Positions 55,238-64,000 of a DNA stretch of 64,000 nt are shown here, piece after piece; the first letter of the stretch is position 1; every line of letters begins with the position of its first letter. The notes under the pieces were generated by a model. The model worked only from the letters and a program-made list of their open reading frames with translations, was not told the origin of the DNA and searched no databases. The stretch comes from Ruminococcaceae bacterium Marseille-P2935. GTDB lineage: Bacteria; Bacillota; Clostridia; Oscillospirales; Ruminococcaceae. A program made the translations under genes and the position numbers. Where the stretch lies: NCBI GenBank assembly GCA_900104565.1, contig LT629952.1, forward strand, positions 1,425,604 to 1,489,603, in the 5' to 3' direction.

Positions 55238-57973
55238 TTATTGCCCGCAGCACTTTTTATATTTTTTTCCGCTGCCGCAGGGGCAGGGGTCGTTGCGTCC
55301 AACCTTGCCGCCTGCATTGCGCACCGGCTGCTTTTTCACCGTGCCATCCCCGGAAGTTGCCATCGGTTTGGCTACCTGCTCGCGTTTTGGCTCGTCGTCA
55401 GTTTTCAGCTGTACGGTAAACAGCATCTTAACCGTATCTTCACGAATGGATTCGATCATCTGATCAAACATATCAAAGCCTTCGTGACGGTATTCTACAA
55501 CGGGGTCACGCTGTGCGTAGGAACGCAGGTAAATCCCCTTTTTCAGCTCCTCCATGGCATCGATATGATCCATCCATTTGCTGTCCACATTCTTTAACAG
55601 AATAATACGCTCCAGCTCGCGCATGATTTTAGAAGAGAACTTTTCTTCCCGCTCAGCATAAATTTTTTTAGCCTTTTGGGTAAGCTCGCTGGTAATTTCT
55701 TCACGGGTGACCTTTTCCAGCTGGGCTTTATCGTAGCTTAAATCGTTATCGTCAAGCAGCCAGCCCCGATAATGCTCTTTCAGGCCCTGAATATTCCAGT
55801 TGTCATGTACTTCGTCATCGGCCAAATAGGTTTTGACCGTTTCTTCAATATTTTCTTCAATCATCTTGGCAATAATGGGGGTCAAGTCTTCCCCATCCAG
55901 CACCTTGCCGCGCTGGCCATAAATAATTTCACGCTGTTTGTTCATAACATCGTCAAACTGCAGAACGTTTTTGCGAATACCAAAGTTGCGGCCTTCAATT
56001 TTATTCTGGGCCGACTCGATGGAACTGGTTAAAATCTTATTTTCAATAGGCGTATCCTCGTCAACACCCAGGGTTTCCATCATACCCTGCATGCGCTCAC
56101 CGCCGAACAGGCGCATCAGGTCATCCTCTAACGACAGATAAAACCGGCTTGCACCGGGGTCCCCCTGACGGCCGGCACGTCCGCGCAGCTGGTTGTCAAT
56201 ACGGCGGGATTCGTGGCGCTCGGTGCCAATAATAAACAGGCCGCCAGCCTCCAGTACCTTTTGCGCTTCGTCCTTTGTTTCGTCTTTATATTTCTGGTAA
56301 AGCTCCTGATAAAGCTTTCTGGCGTTTAAAATTTCTTCGTCGCTGGTTTCGCTGTAGCCGGTGGCTTCTACAATCAATTCTTCTTCCACGCCCTGCTTAC
56401 GCATTTCAGCCTTAGCCATAAACTCGGCATTACCGCCCAGTACAATATCGGTACCGCGGCCTGCCATGTTGGTGGCAATAGTCACGGCGCCAAATTTACC
56501 GGCCTGGGCTACAATTTCGGCTTCTTTTTCGTGGTATTTGGCATTCAATACATTATGCTTAATACCCCTGCGGCGCAGCAGCTCAGACAACAGCTCTGAT
56601 TTTTCAATGGAAATGGTGCCCACCAGGACCGGCTGGCCTTTGCTGTGGCACTCTACAATCTGATCGATTACAGCATTGTACTTACCTTTTTCGTTTTTAT
56701 ACACCATATCGGCCAGGTCAGCACGGACCACCGGCTTATTGGTAGGAATTTCAATGACATCCAAGCTGTAAATCTCCCGGAACTCCTCCTCTTCGGTCAG
56801 TGCGGTACCGGTCATACCGGAAAGCTTTTCGTACATACGGAAGTAATTCTGGAAGGTGATGGTGGCTAGAGTTTTGCTTTCGCGCTCAACCTCTACCCCT
56901 TCTTTTGCCTCAATGGCCTGATGCAAGCCCTCGTTGTACCGGCGGCCCAGCATTAAACGCCCGGTAAATTCGTCAACAATAATAACCTGGCCATCTTTGA
57001 CAACATAATCGACATCCCGCTGCATAATGCCCCTGGCGCGGATGGCCACGTTGATATGATGCTGCAAAGTCATATTGTCGGCATCGGTCAGGTTTTCCAC
57101 CCCAAAGTATTTTTCGGCCTTTTTGATGCCCTGCTTTGTCAGGGTGGCGGTTTTGGCCTTTTCGTCAATAATATAATCAGCGTCTTCGGCCTGATCGTCC
57201 GATTCTTCTTTATCGTTGAGCTCTTTTACTTTAATGTATTTGAGCCCAGATGCAAATTTGTCTGCCACTTTATACAAATCGGTGGATTTGTCGCCGGTGC
57301 CCGAAATGATCAGCGGAGTCCTGGCCTCGTCTATCAAAATGGAGTCTACCTCATCCACAATGGCATAATAATGGTCCCGCTGCACCTTATTTTCTTTGTA
57401 GATTACCATGTTGTCCCGCAGGTAATCAAACCCGAATTCGTTGTTGGTACCATAGGTAATATCACAGCCGTAGGCCTCGCGGCGTTTGTCGTTGTCCATA
57501 TCGTGAACAATCAGGCCAACAGTCAGCCCCAAAAAGCGGTGTACTTTGCCCATCCATTCCGAGTCACGCTTGGCTAAATAATCGTTGACCGTTACAATAT
57601 GCACGCCCTTGCCGGTCAGCGCATTCAGGTAGGCTGGCAGGGTAGCTACCAGGGTTTTACCTTCACCGGTTTTCATCTCTGCAATACGGCCCTGGTGCAG
57701 CACAATGCCGCCGATCACCTGCACCGGGAAATGACGCATGCCCAACACACGATCAGCCGCCTCACGGCAGGTTGCAAACGCATCGGGCAGAATTTGATCC
57801 AATGTTTCCCCATTGGCCAAACGTGCTTTTAAAGCGGGAGTCATCGCCTTTAATTCTTCGTCGCTCATGGCCTTATATTTTTCTTCTAACGCCAGCACCT
57901 GATCGGCTAAAGGTTTAATTTTTTTCAGTTCCCGATCCGAATAGGTACCAAATAGTTTTTTCATTAGTCCCAC
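55238..57973 (-). CDS. secA: Protein translocase ATPase SecA
   Basis: Motor that drives preproteins through SecYEG. GTG 57971-57973 is chosen because GAGGTG lies six bases upstream and the protein then starts [16 protein letters not shown], as in relatives; 911 residues. Walker A MKTGEGKT (about 103-107), Walker B region [28 protein letters not shown] and the [11 protein letters not shown] helicase motif. C-terminal zinc SEC-C end [13 protein letters not shown] for SecB or lipid contact. Full length. Confidence 0.98.
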   Translation of the reverse strand: MGLMKKLFGTYSDRELKKIKPLADQVLALEEKYKAMSDEELKAMTPALKARLANGETLDQILPDAFATCREAADRVLGMRHFPVQVIGGIVLHQGRIAEMKTGEGKTLVATLPAYLNALTGKGVHIVTVNDYLAKRDSEWMGKVHRFLGLTVGLIVHDMDNDKRREAYGCDITYGTNNEFGFDYLRDNMVIYKENKVQRDHYYAIVDEVDSILIDEARTPLIISGTGDKSTDLYKVADKFASGLKYIKVKELNDKEESDDQAEDADYIIDEKAKTATLTKQGIKKAEKYFGVENLTDADNMTLQHHINVAIRARGIMQRDVDYVVKDGQVIIVDEFTGRLMLGRRYNEGLHQAIEAKEGVEVERESKTLATITFQNYFRMYEKLSGMTGTALTEEEEFREIYSLDVIEIPTNKPVVRADLADMVYKNEKGKYNAVIDQIVECHSKGQPVLVGTISIEKSELLSELLRRRGIKHNVLNAKYHEKEAEIVAQAGKFGAVTIATNMAGRGTDIVLGGNAEFMAKAEMRKQGVEEELIVEATGYSETSDEEILNARKLYQELYQKYKDETKDEAQKVLEAGGLFIIGTERHESRRIDNQLRGRAGRQGDPGASRFYLSLEDDLMRLFGGERMQGMMETLGVDEDTPIENKILTSSIESAQNKIEGRNFGIRKNVLQFDDVMNKQREIIYGQRGKVLDGEDLTPIIAKMIEENIEETVKTYLADDEVHDNWNIQGLKEHYRGWLLDDNDLSYDKAQLEKVTREEITSELTQKAKKIYAEREEKFSSKIMRELERIILLKNVDSKWMDHIDAMEELKKGIYLRSYAQRDPVVEYRHEGFDMFDQMIESIREDTVKMLFTVQLKTDDEPKREQVAKPMATSGDGTVKKQPVRNAGGKVGRNDPCPCGSGKKYKKCCGQ

Positions 57974-58041
57974 GGCATTCACCTCATATTTTCGTCTTTT
58001 CCGTCAAGACACTTATATATTATATATCACGCATATTCTAC

Positions 58042-58070
58042 ATTGTAACTTCCCATAATCCGTTTGTCAA
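58042..58070 (-). promoter_or_regulatory. secA promoter
   Basis: Minus strand TTGACA, 17 bases, TACAAT, about 70 bases before the secA start. Confidence 0.75.
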
Positions 58071-58138
58071 ACCCGCACTGGCAAACGAATTATGTACAAA
58101 ATATAAACATTTCCATTTTTTATATTTCAAAGCTCTTT

Positions 58139-58167
58139 TTGACAAAATTTTAACCCTCAACTATCTT
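58139..58167 (+). promoter_or_regulatory. Upstream promoter of the NifU-like/GGGtGRT operon
   Basis: TTGACA, 17 bases, TATCTT. Its -10 overlaps the -35 of the second promoter by two bases. Confidence 0.55.
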
Positions 58168-58194
58168 GATAATTTAAGGCATTGCCAGTATAAT
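58166..58194 (+). promoter_or_regulatory. Main promoter of the NifU-like/GGGtGRT operon
   Basis: TTGATA, 17 bases, TATAAT, 50 bases before the first gene. Confidence 0.8.
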
Positions 58195-58243
58195 ACAAGT
58201 TGGGAATGGATTTTGTAAAAAAACGCCGAAAGGAGTAACGTAT

Positions 58244-58936
58244 ATGAATTATTCTCATGAAGTTGAGAGAATGTGCCCCGTAGCAAAAGGGCCTCATCAT
58301 GGTCCCGCGCCGATCCCCGAAGAGGGAAGATGGGTAAAAGCGTATCAAATCACCGATATTTCTGGTCTTTCCCACGGTGTGGGCTGGTGCGCACCACAGC
58401 AGGGCGCATGCAAACTTACCCTGAATGTTAAAGAAGGTATTATCCAGGAGGCTTTGGTAGAGACTCTGGGCTGCTCCGGCATGACCCACTCCGCTGCTAT
58501 GGCTGGTGAGATTCTGCCCGGCAAAACTTTGCTGGAGGCTTTGAACACCGACCTGGTTTGCGACGCAATTAACGTAGCAATGCGCGAAATTTTTAAACAG
58601 CTGGTATACGGCAGAAGCCAGACCGCTTTCTCGGAGGACGGCCTGCCAATCGGTGCTTCTTTGGAGGACCTGGGCAAAGGCCTTCGTTCCCAGGTTGGTA
58701 CCATCTTCTCCACCGGAGTCAAGGGTGTTCGTTACCTGGAGCTGGCCGAGGGTTATATCCTGTCGGTTGCACTGGATAATAACAACGAAGCCATCGGCTA
58801 CAAATTTGTAAGAGTCGGCAAAATGCTGGAGGATATCCGTCATGGGGTAGCCCCGGCCGAAGCGTTTGAGAAAAACATCGGCACCTATGGCCGTTACGCG
58901 GACGCTCCGAAATATATCGACCCGCGTGAGGAATAA
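58244..58936 (+). CDS. NifU/IscU-like iron-sulfur scaffold protein (GGGtGRT partner)
   Basis: 230 residues behind AAAGGAG. Resembles the IscU scaffold fold: Cys49 in GWCAPQQG, Cys77 in ETLGCSGMTHSAAMAGEIL (written here as ETLGCSGM), and Cys106 in DLVCDAI match the three IscU cluster ligands in order. There is an N-terminal extension with a further Cys11 and a C-terminal region absent from IscU. Always seen, to my knowledge, next to GGGtGRT proteins in anaerobes. Role in cluster assembly is inferred. Confidence 0.85.
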   Translation: MNYSHEVERMCPVAKGPHHGPAPIPEEGRWVKAYQITDISGLSHGVGWCAPQQGACKLTLNVKEGIIQEALVETLGCSGMTHSAAMAGEILPGKTLLEALNTDLVCDAINVAMREIFKQLVYGRSQTAFSEDGLPIGASLEDLGKGLRSQVGTIFSTGVKGVRYLELAEGYILSVALDNNNEAIGYKFVRVGKMLEDIRHGVAPAEAFEKNIGTYGRYADAPKYIDPREE

Positions 58937-58956
58937 GGAAGAAGGAGGTAACTACC

Positions 58957-59955
58957 ATGGCTAAATTTGAAGGTCAAGAAAGAAGAATGCCAAAGATCAA
59001 CGCCTGCCTGAAAGAGTATGGCATGTCCACTCTGGAAGACGCAAGGGATCTTTGCTTATCCAAAGGAATTGACGTAGATTCCATCGTAAAAGGCATTCAG
59101 CCAATCGCTTTTGAAAATGCGTCCTGGGCTTACACCCTGGGAACTGCAATTGCTCTGAAAAAAGGCGTTACCAATGCCGCTGACGCTGCCGAGGCAATCG
59201 GTATTGGCCTGAACGCTTTCTGCGTACCCGGTTCTGTTGCAGAACAGCGCGAAGTTGGCTTGGGCCACGGCAACCTGGGCGCTATGCTGCTCAGAGAAGA
59301 GACCAAATGCTTCTGCTTTTTGGCAGGCCATGAGTCCTTCGCTGCTGCAGAGGGTGCAATTGGTATTGCAAGAACTGCCAACAAAGCCCGTAAAGAACCT
59401 CTTCGGGTTATCTTAAACGGCTTGGGCAAAGACGCTGCTTACATTATCTCCAGAATCAACGGCTTCACCTATGTGGAGACCGACTATGATTTTGCTACCG
59501 GCGATTTAAAAGTTGTTCGCGAGGTTGCTTTCTCGGACGGCGATAAAGCGAAGGTAAAATGCTATGGCGCTAACGACGTACTGGAAGGCGTTGCGATCAT
59601 GAAAAAGGAGAAGGTAGACGTTTCCATCACCGGTAACTCCACCAACCCCACCCGCTTCCAGCATCTGGTTGCAGGCACCTATAAAAAATGGTCTTACGAA
59701 AACAATGTGAAGTATTTCTCTGTTGCGTCCGGCGGCGGTACCGGAAGAACTCTGCATCCTGACAACATGGCTGCTGGCCCGGCTTCCTATGGCCTGACTG
59801 ACTCCATGGGCCGTATGCACGGCGACGCTCAGTTTGCAGGTTCCTCTTCTGTTCCTGCTCACGTTGAGATGATGGGCCTGATTGGTGCTGGTAACAACCC
59901 AATGGTTGGTATGACTGTTGCCTGTGCAGTAGCAGTTTCTGAGGCAGCCAAATAA
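58957..59955 (+). CDS. GGGtGRT protein, unknown function
   Basis: 332 residues 20 bases after the NifU-like gene, behind GAAGGAGG. It contains the eponymous GGGTGRT at 259-265 and a strongly conserved Gly/Ala-rich C-terminus (GLIGAGNNPMVGMTVACA). Two more regions stand out: Cys-rich ETKCFCFLAGHES (about 115-127) and FCVPGSVAEQREVGLGHGNLG (only FCVPGSVAEQREV shown). Cytosolic, no membrane segment. The family has no published activity that I know; pairing with a scaffold suggests an iron-sulfur-related or redox role. Confidence 0.88.
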   Translation: MAKFEGQERRMPKINACLKEYGMSTLEDARDLCLSKGIDVDSIVKGIQPIAFENASWAYTLGTAIALKKGVTNAADAAEAIGIGLNAFCVPGSVAEQREVGLGHGNLGAMLLREETKCFCFLAGHESFAAAEGAIGIARTANKARKEPLRVILNGLGKDAAYIISRINGFTYVETDYDFATGDLKVVREVAFSDGDKAKVKCYGANDVLEGVAIMKKEKVDVSITGNSTNPTRFQHLVAGTYKKWSYENNVKYFSVASGGGTGRTLHPDNMAAGPASYGLTDSMGRMHGDAQFAGSSSVPAHVEMMGLIGAGNNPMVGMTVACAVAVSEAAK

Positions 59956-60710
59956 GGTATACCAAAATATTTTATAAACATTCAGGGTTTTTAAGGGATT
60001 TGCTCTTAAAAACCCTGTTTTTTTATGCAGGAATCCCCCCTGCCCTGCCGGTGGAGCGACCAGTATGGGACGAAAAAACAAATTCACATTCAAATTCTGA
60101 TTTTACCAAGGTGCCGTCTGAGACAAGGACTTACACTTACCCCTCACATCCCTTATACCCTCCCGCACCCCTTAGGTATGGGGTAATTAGGGAAAGGACG
60201 ACATGCTATAATTTAAATGCGCATTGGAATGACTAGAAATGATTCATCCCTACAATTACATTCAGAAAGCTTCATTACACTTGATTCCACTGGGAAGAGT
60301 GCTTTTTGGACACCGATTCAAGTTTTTATGCCACTGGTAAATTTTAACTAGGTAAAATATGTATTTCTTCTGAGAAAAGAATGCCAGCGCACAATTACAT
60401 AATCAGCCGGAATATTTAGCAGAATTCCATAAAAATGGCAGTTGCTTCTTTCTTAAAACTTCCTGAAACTGATAAAAAAACCGTAATTTGGTTATATAAT
60501 GCACAAATATAACTAAAAGTATAACCAGCGGTTTCCAGATTTTGTGGGTTGAAATGGCATCGCACAACCTTTTATTATTATTCATGTCAACTTCTTACTG
60601 TTTTATTGATCGTCATCCTTCCGTTTCGGGTGACGGTGGGCCCGCACAACAGTATTTAGGTAATGATTGAAACACATCTGAAATGTATAATAGTGAAAAG
60701 GAGAACAGCC
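59956..60710. other. Intergenic region upstream of the GH18 gene
   Basis: About 750 bases. Holds the strong terminator (59983-60024) and TATAAT at 60686-60691 shortly before the GH18 start. No gene; the longer frames lack ribosome sites. Confidence 0.5.
59983..60024 (+). terminator. Terminator of the GGGtGRT operon
   Basis: Perfect 13-bp stem CAGGGTTTTTAAG / CTTAAAAACCCTG, nine-base loop, then seven T. Confidence 0.92.
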
Positions 60711-62204
60711 TTGAAACCTGCAATTTTAAAAGTAATGAGCCTCGCAGTCAGTATGCTGATGCTGATTTTATTCTTACCCATGAGCCCACCTGTAACGGAC
60801 GGTATTTTAACAGACGGCTCGTCATCATCCTCTGGGGTTTTCTCTTCCAGTGCATTCGAGGAGGACGGCAGCAAAGCGGCATCTTCTCCCGTTGGCAGTT
60901 CAAGCGAAAATGCTCCAGCATCAAACAGCTCGGCAGCATCTTCCAATGACAGCGCCTCCACTTCCTCAGAAAACAGTATAGCCTTCCCCGGCTCATCGGA
61001 AAACGGCTCACAGCCGACAGGTGGTTCAAACTCTTCCACCTCTACTTCTACTTCCTCTTCTGCCTCCAACAGCATAGTAAAACCCGAGAGTACACCATCA
61101 TCCCCTACATCAGTACCCACACCCGCCCCCACACCTACCCCAAAACAGAAAGCTGTTGTCGGTTATTATACCGGCTGGTCAGCGTATAAAGGGTTTACCC
61201 CAGAAAAAATTGCAGCCGGAAAATTAACACATTTAAACTATGCCTTTGCAAAGATTGACCCGGCTACTGGTAAAATTGCCCTGGCTGACCCTGCAAACGA
61301 TAAAACTAATTTTGCAGCAATCAGAAAGATTAAGCAGAATAACCCCCAACTAAAGGCACTTATTTCGGTAGGGGGATGGGATTATTCCACCTACTTTTCT
61401 GATGTGGCCTCCACCGCGTCCAGCCGTCAGACTTTTGCTCAAAGCTGTGTTGATTTTATTTTAGAGCATGGTTTGGACGGGGTGGACCTGGACTGGGAAT
61501 ATCCAGTATCCGGAGGCTTACCCGGTAACGCCAACCGCCCCCAGGACAAGCAAAACTTTACCCTTCTGCTAAAAGCAATTCGAGAAAAGCTGGATCAGCA
61601 AGGCAGCCGGGATGGCCGCAAATATTACCTGACTATTGCCGGTTCGGCAGACAGCAGCTACCTTTCTAAAATTGAACCTCAAAGTGTAGCCGCAGTCGTT
61701 GATCATATTTTTGTCATGAACTACGATATGCACGGCCCCTGGGATGATTACAGTGACCTGAATGCCCCCCTCTACACCCCGCAAGGTGATACGTTGGGGT
61801 ACCAGAACAGTGTATATGACAGCATAAACAGGTACATAAACAGCGGAGTTCCTTCCAGCAAAATAGTGTTGGGAATGCCCTTTTACGGGTACCTGTATCA
61901 GGATGTCGACAGCCAGAACAATGGGATGTACAGCACATTTTCTTCGGCAAAATCCATCAGCTTCGACACAGTGAGAAGCTCTTATCTGAGTGATTCTTCT
62001 TTTGCTAAATTTACCCACCAAACAGCAAAAGTACCTTACCTTTTTGATGGCAGCACCTTTATTACATATGAAGACACCGAGTCCATTACCGCAAAAGCAG
62101 CTTTGGCAAAATCATTTGGTTTGGCAGGGGTTGGCGCCTGGGAACTCTCTTATGACAGCAGCGCCATTTTATTAAACAGCGCTTATCAAACACTTAACCG
62201 GTAA
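60711..62204 (+). CDS. Secreted GH18 (chitinase-like) glycoside hydrolase
   Basis: Hydrolyses beta-1,4 GlcNAc polymers (chitin or peptidoglycan-related), by family. TTG 60711 is chosen for AAGGAG seven bases upstream (497 residues). Signal peptide or anchor about 5-24; Ser/Pro/Thr-rich linker about 30-145; GH18 barrel from about 147. Catalytic DGVDLDWE at 256-263 with acid Glu263; YAFAKIDP and [11 protein letters not shown] complete the active site. Terminal WELS motif present. Exported, possibly wall-tethered; spore-coat relatives exist. Confidence 0.93.
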   Translation: MKPAILKVMSLAVSMLMLILFLPMSPPVTDGILTDGSSSSSGVFSSSAFEEDGSKAASSPVGSSSENAPASNSSAASSNDSASTSSENSIAFPGSSENGSQPTGGSNSSTSTSTSSSASNSIVKPESTPSSPTSVPTPAPTPTPKQKAVVGYYTGWSAYKGFTPEKIAAGKLTHLNYAFAKIDPATGKIALADPANDKTNFAAIRKIKQNNPQLKALISVGGWDYSTYFSDVASTASSRQTFAQSCVDFILEHGLDGVDLDWEYPVSGGLPGNANRPQDKQNFTLLLKAIREKLDQQGSRDGRKYYLTIAGSADSSYLSKIEPQSVAAVVDHIFVMNYDMHGPWDDYSDLNAPLYTPQGDTLGYQNSVYDSINRYINSGVPSSKIVLGMPFYGYLYQDVDSQNNGMYSTFSSAKSISFDTVRSSYLSDSSFAKFTHQTAKVPYLFDGSTFITYEDTESITAKAALAKSFGLAGVGAWELSYDSSAILLNSAYQTLNR

Positions 62205-62288
62205 AAATAGCTTGTTCCATTTCTATTAAGCGCTGGATAAAAGAAAAATGCCTTCTGCTTATAGGAAAGGCAAAATCAAATGAAAATA

Positions 62289-62325
62289 AGGGGTCATCGT
62301 TGCAACGATGACCCCTCAACTTTTT
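62289..62325. terminator. Terminator after the GH18 gene
   Basis: 12-bp stem AGGGGTCATCGT / ACGATGACCCCT around TGCA, then CAACTTTTT. It also ends in T-rich sequence on the minus strand. Confidence 0.72.
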
Positions 62326-62462
62326 ATAATACTTTTCAGTGAGCAATTCTTAACCGGAATCCAAATCTCACTGTAATAGTTATTACGTTTACTATGGCTA
62401 ACTGCGTCCGTAGTCGAACATCAATCTTTATACCGTAATATATTTATAATAAATGCATTTTA

Positions 62463-62918
62463 TTAATATACTTTTCGACAAATCAAATATGTTGTAAATA
62501 AGATGATTAACGCTCCGCATAAAACCCATAACAGGGTGCTAAACACCACCGCATTTACAAGGCCTGCAATAAGAGTGGCGATGTAAACGCCGAAAAAGCA
62601 GATGAGACCGCCCAAATATGCTGTTTTATTATATAGAAAAATATTGCGCTCGTCTTCCTCTTCCAGCTTTGCTTTTTTCATTTTTTCGGGGTTTTTTAAC
62701 AGGAGCAGATTACGCACAAAACAAACGACACCGGCAGCCATCAGCCCGCAGCCTAACCCGCTGTAAAAGCCTTTGGTAAAATCCTGCATACCGCTTGTTT
62801 GAATATTGGGGAACATCCCAAGCGATAAAATAAAGCTGACCAGCCCTAAAAAGAATAAGGCAGCTCCCACAAACATTCTAAACTTGGTTTTCGATGGAAA
62901 GGTCATTTTGTTTTTCAT
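62463..62918 (-). CDS. Small membrane protein paired with an XRE regulator
   Basis: 151 residues, four helices (about 13-33, 47-67, 99-118, 122-144), with a charged KKAKLEEEDERN loop. The ATG overlaps the end of the XRE gene as ATGA, so translation is coupled. Function unknown; such helix-turn-helix plus membrane pairs are common in Firmicutes, where the membrane protein may sense or sequester the regulator. Confidence 0.75.
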   Translation of the reverse strand: MKNKMTFPSKTKFRMFVGAALFFLGLVSFILSLGMFPNIQTSGMQDFTKGFYSGLGCGLMAAGVVCFVRNLLLLKNPEKMKKAKLEEEDERNIFLYNKTAYLGGLICFFGVYIATLIAGLVNAVVFSTLLWVLCGALIILFTTYLICRKVY

Positions 62919-63121
62919 TGTTCGGTTTCCTCCTCAAAAATAAAGATACTTTCAATTGGCAGCCCAAAAAAGGAAGCAATTTTATGTGCCAGCTGCAGGG
63001 AAGCATTGTAGCGCCCATTCTCTAAAGATATAATTGTCTGTCGGGTGACCTGAACTGCTGCCGCCAGCTCCTCTTGTGTAATTTTTTGTTCCTTGCGCAA
63101 TTGCTGAATACGATTTTGCAT
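62915..63121 (-). CDS. Small XRE-family regulator
   Basis: 68 residues, a lone helix-turn-helix: IQQLRKEQKITQEELAAAVQ and VTRQTIISLENGRYN. Typical of YvaO/PlcR-free short repressors. The promoter upstream carries three phased repeats, so it probably represses itself and the membrane protein. Confidence 0.88.
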   Translation of the reverse strand: MQNRIQQLRKEQKITQEELAAAVQVTRQTIISLENGRYNASLQLAHKIASFFGLPIESIFIFEEETEQ

Positions 63122-63147
63122 AGGATCCCCCCTCTCAGTAATGTTTA

Positions 63148-63205
63148 GTTCACTTTACATTTATAGTATAGCACGCTTTACATTTTACGTCAAGTACGCT
63201 TTACG
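63148..63205 (-). promoter_or_regulatory. Three 12-bp direct repeats, 23-bp period
   Basis: On the plus strand GTTCACTTTACA (63148), GCACGCTTTACA (63171), GTACGCTTTACG (63194), exactly 23 bases apart. They lie downstream of, within, and upstream of the promoter. Confidence 0.75.
63165..63193 (-). promoter_or_regulatory. Promoter of the XRE/membrane protein pair
   Basis: Minus strand TTGACG, 17 bases, TATACT. The middle repeat fills the spacer. Confidence 0.8.
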
Positions 63206-63489
63206 TTTTTTCGATTAAAAACAAGGCTAAAGTTTGGTTACTTCAATCATTGACTTTCCAAAATTTTACACATACAATTAGACTGGAATAATTTTTGAAG
63301 TTTTATATTTTTTAGATTATATTAAATTAGCCTTTTCTAACTTATAAGTTCGCCGCAGACAGCGTTGCAGACAGCAAAAAGCCATAAAAACTGTTTTTGC
63401 AGAATTGTATTCATACTGTTCCACGTCAATGGCTGGGTTAAATAGGTTAAATTGGTATGAAAAAATGTAAAGAAAAGGAGGGGTGCTTT

Positions 63490-63873
63490 GTGAGTGCAGG
63501 TATGAAAAGGTTTGTTTTCAAGCTGCTTATAGGGGCGATGGCCCTGCTTTTGAGCGCCTTCCTTTTTTTGCCTGCTATACCCTGTTCAACAGCTGAGGCC
63601 AGCATTCCTGCCAGTTTTGCAAATACAACAGCCAAATACCAGGAAAAATTGCCCGGTGCACTGACAGACCAGCTGGTATTCACCATATCTTCCAGAGAAC
63701 AGCATTCCCAGGAGCATATTCCCTGGTTTCCAATCCTTTTGTTTCTTCCATTTATTGCTCATTTGGCAGACCAAAAAGATACCCCACCTGTCAAACAGTC
63801 TTTCCATATTCCATGTTTGCCCAGACAATTGAGTATTCTGACCTTCCAGCATCAAGCAGATGGAAAAAAATAA
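63490..63873 (+). CDS. Hypothetical secreted or membrane protein
   Basis: 127 residues from GTG 63490, eight bases after AAGGAGG; ATG 63502 is an alternative. Signal-like hydrophobic start (MKRFVFKLLIGAMALLLSAF), a second hydrophobic stretch around WFPILLFLPFIAHL. No family recognised. It lies 44 bases before the next gene and may be its leader partner. Confidence 0.55.
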   Translation: MSAGMKRFVFKLLIGAMALLLSAFLFLPAIPCSTAEASIPASFANTTAKYQEKLPGALTDQLVFTISSREQHSQEHIPWFPILLFLPFIAHLADQKDTPPVKQSFHIPCLPRQLSILTFQHQADGKK

Positions 63874-63917
63874 TGGTCGTCCGTTCATAAAAAAAAGATT
63901 GATTGGAGATGACCATA

Positions 63918-64000
63918 ATGACCACATTATTTTTTCAGATGGTATCCATTATCACTGCAATTCTGGCATTTGGCCTGGCATACTATTTCTTCCAGTGGGT
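63918..64000 (+). CDS. Membrane protein, N-terminal part only
   Basis: Starts at ATG 63918 with GGAG nine bases upstream and runs off the window after 27 codons (MTTLFFQMVSIITAILAFGL and on). One membrane helix is visible. A membrane-bound pyrophosphatase is possible from the style of the segment but cannot be supported. Confidence 0.55.
   Translation, partial: MTTLFFQMVSIITAILAFGLAYYFFQW

Larger units (their letters stand above)
63122..63489. other. Intergenic region upstream of the XRE pair
   Basis: About 370 bases. Promoter and operator repeats lie at 63148-63205; the rest up to 63457 shows no gene. Confidence 0.5.

Noticed and set aside
60000-60236. Plus-strand frame after the GGGtGRT gene
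   Set aside because: Begins inside the terminator hairpin; no ribosome site.

Overview
This is a bacterial chromosome segment, almost certainly from a spore-forming anaerobe of the Clostridia (Oscillospiraceae/Ruminococcaceae-like). The evidence is Firmicutes gene order (yicC-remA-gmk-rpoZ-coaBC-priA-def-fmt; scpA-scpB-DUF2953-gerW-dacF-rluB; DUF512-der-plsY-gpsA; yceD-rpmF), a GerW/YtfJ sporulation protein, a RemA homologue, meso-diaminopimelate dehydrogenase, a GGGtGRT protein, strong AGGAGG ribosome binding sites, and frequent GTG/TTG starts. Base composition is moderate. I see no rRNA, tRNA, CRISPR array or prophage.

Layout. 1-7607 (minus): the yicC-to-fmt housekeeping operon, with fmt cut by the window edge. 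7.8-8.5 kb: a small XRE regulator divergent from a 74-residue protein, with three phased operator repeats. 8.5-11.8 kb (minus): three subunits that look like a soluble biotin transcarboxylase. 12.5-13.2 kb: a SUFU-domain protein. 13.6-20.0 kb (minus): chromosome segregation, sporulation and cell wall genes. 20.5-23.6 kb: rpmB, a GNAT, YbjQ and an orphan protein. 23.7-28.2 kb (minus): gpsA, plsY, der, DUF512. 28.4-28.6 kb: three tandem 70-bp repeats. 28.8-31.3 kb: luxS, rpmF, yceD, ddh. 31.4-32.3 kb: a decayed blaI/blaR1-like pair. 32.8-36.4 kb (minus): P-loop protein, pgi, dacF, HPr-like. 36.7-39.7 kb (plus): mtaB and an alanine/sodium symporter. 40.4-42.8 kb (minus): phosphoesterase and metY-type enzyme. 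43.2-44.6 kb: a DacF-like protein that has lost its catalytic motifs. 45.8-51.7 kb: a TetR-MMPL-lipoprotein operon with three palindromic operators. 51.7-53.1 kb: a gene-poor stretch with an IS200/IS605-like hairpin-bounded element. 53.1-58.0 kb (minus): ferredoxin/NapH-like pair, XRE with Gly-repeat tail, secA. 58.2-60.0 kb: a NifU-like/GGGtGRT pair under tandem promoters. 60.7-62.2 kb: a secreted GH18 protein. 62.5-63.1 kb: XRE/membrane protein pair with phased repeats. 63.5-64.0 kb: membrane proteins running off the end.

How they work together. Most of the window is core metabolism: nucleotide, CoA and phospholipid supply (gmk, coaBC, gpsA, plsY), translation and protein maturation (fmt, def, rpmB, rpmF, rluB, mtaB, der), chromosome handling (priA, scpAB), export (secA) and wall remodelling (three DacF-type proteins, ddh). 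The accessory parts are self-regulated cassettes, several with operators visible next to near-consensus promoters. The best candidates for undescribed biology are the NifU-like/GGGtGRT pair, the TetR-MMPL-lipoprotein cassette, the catalytically dead DacF homologue, and the structured 163-bp element at 52.6-52.8 kb.
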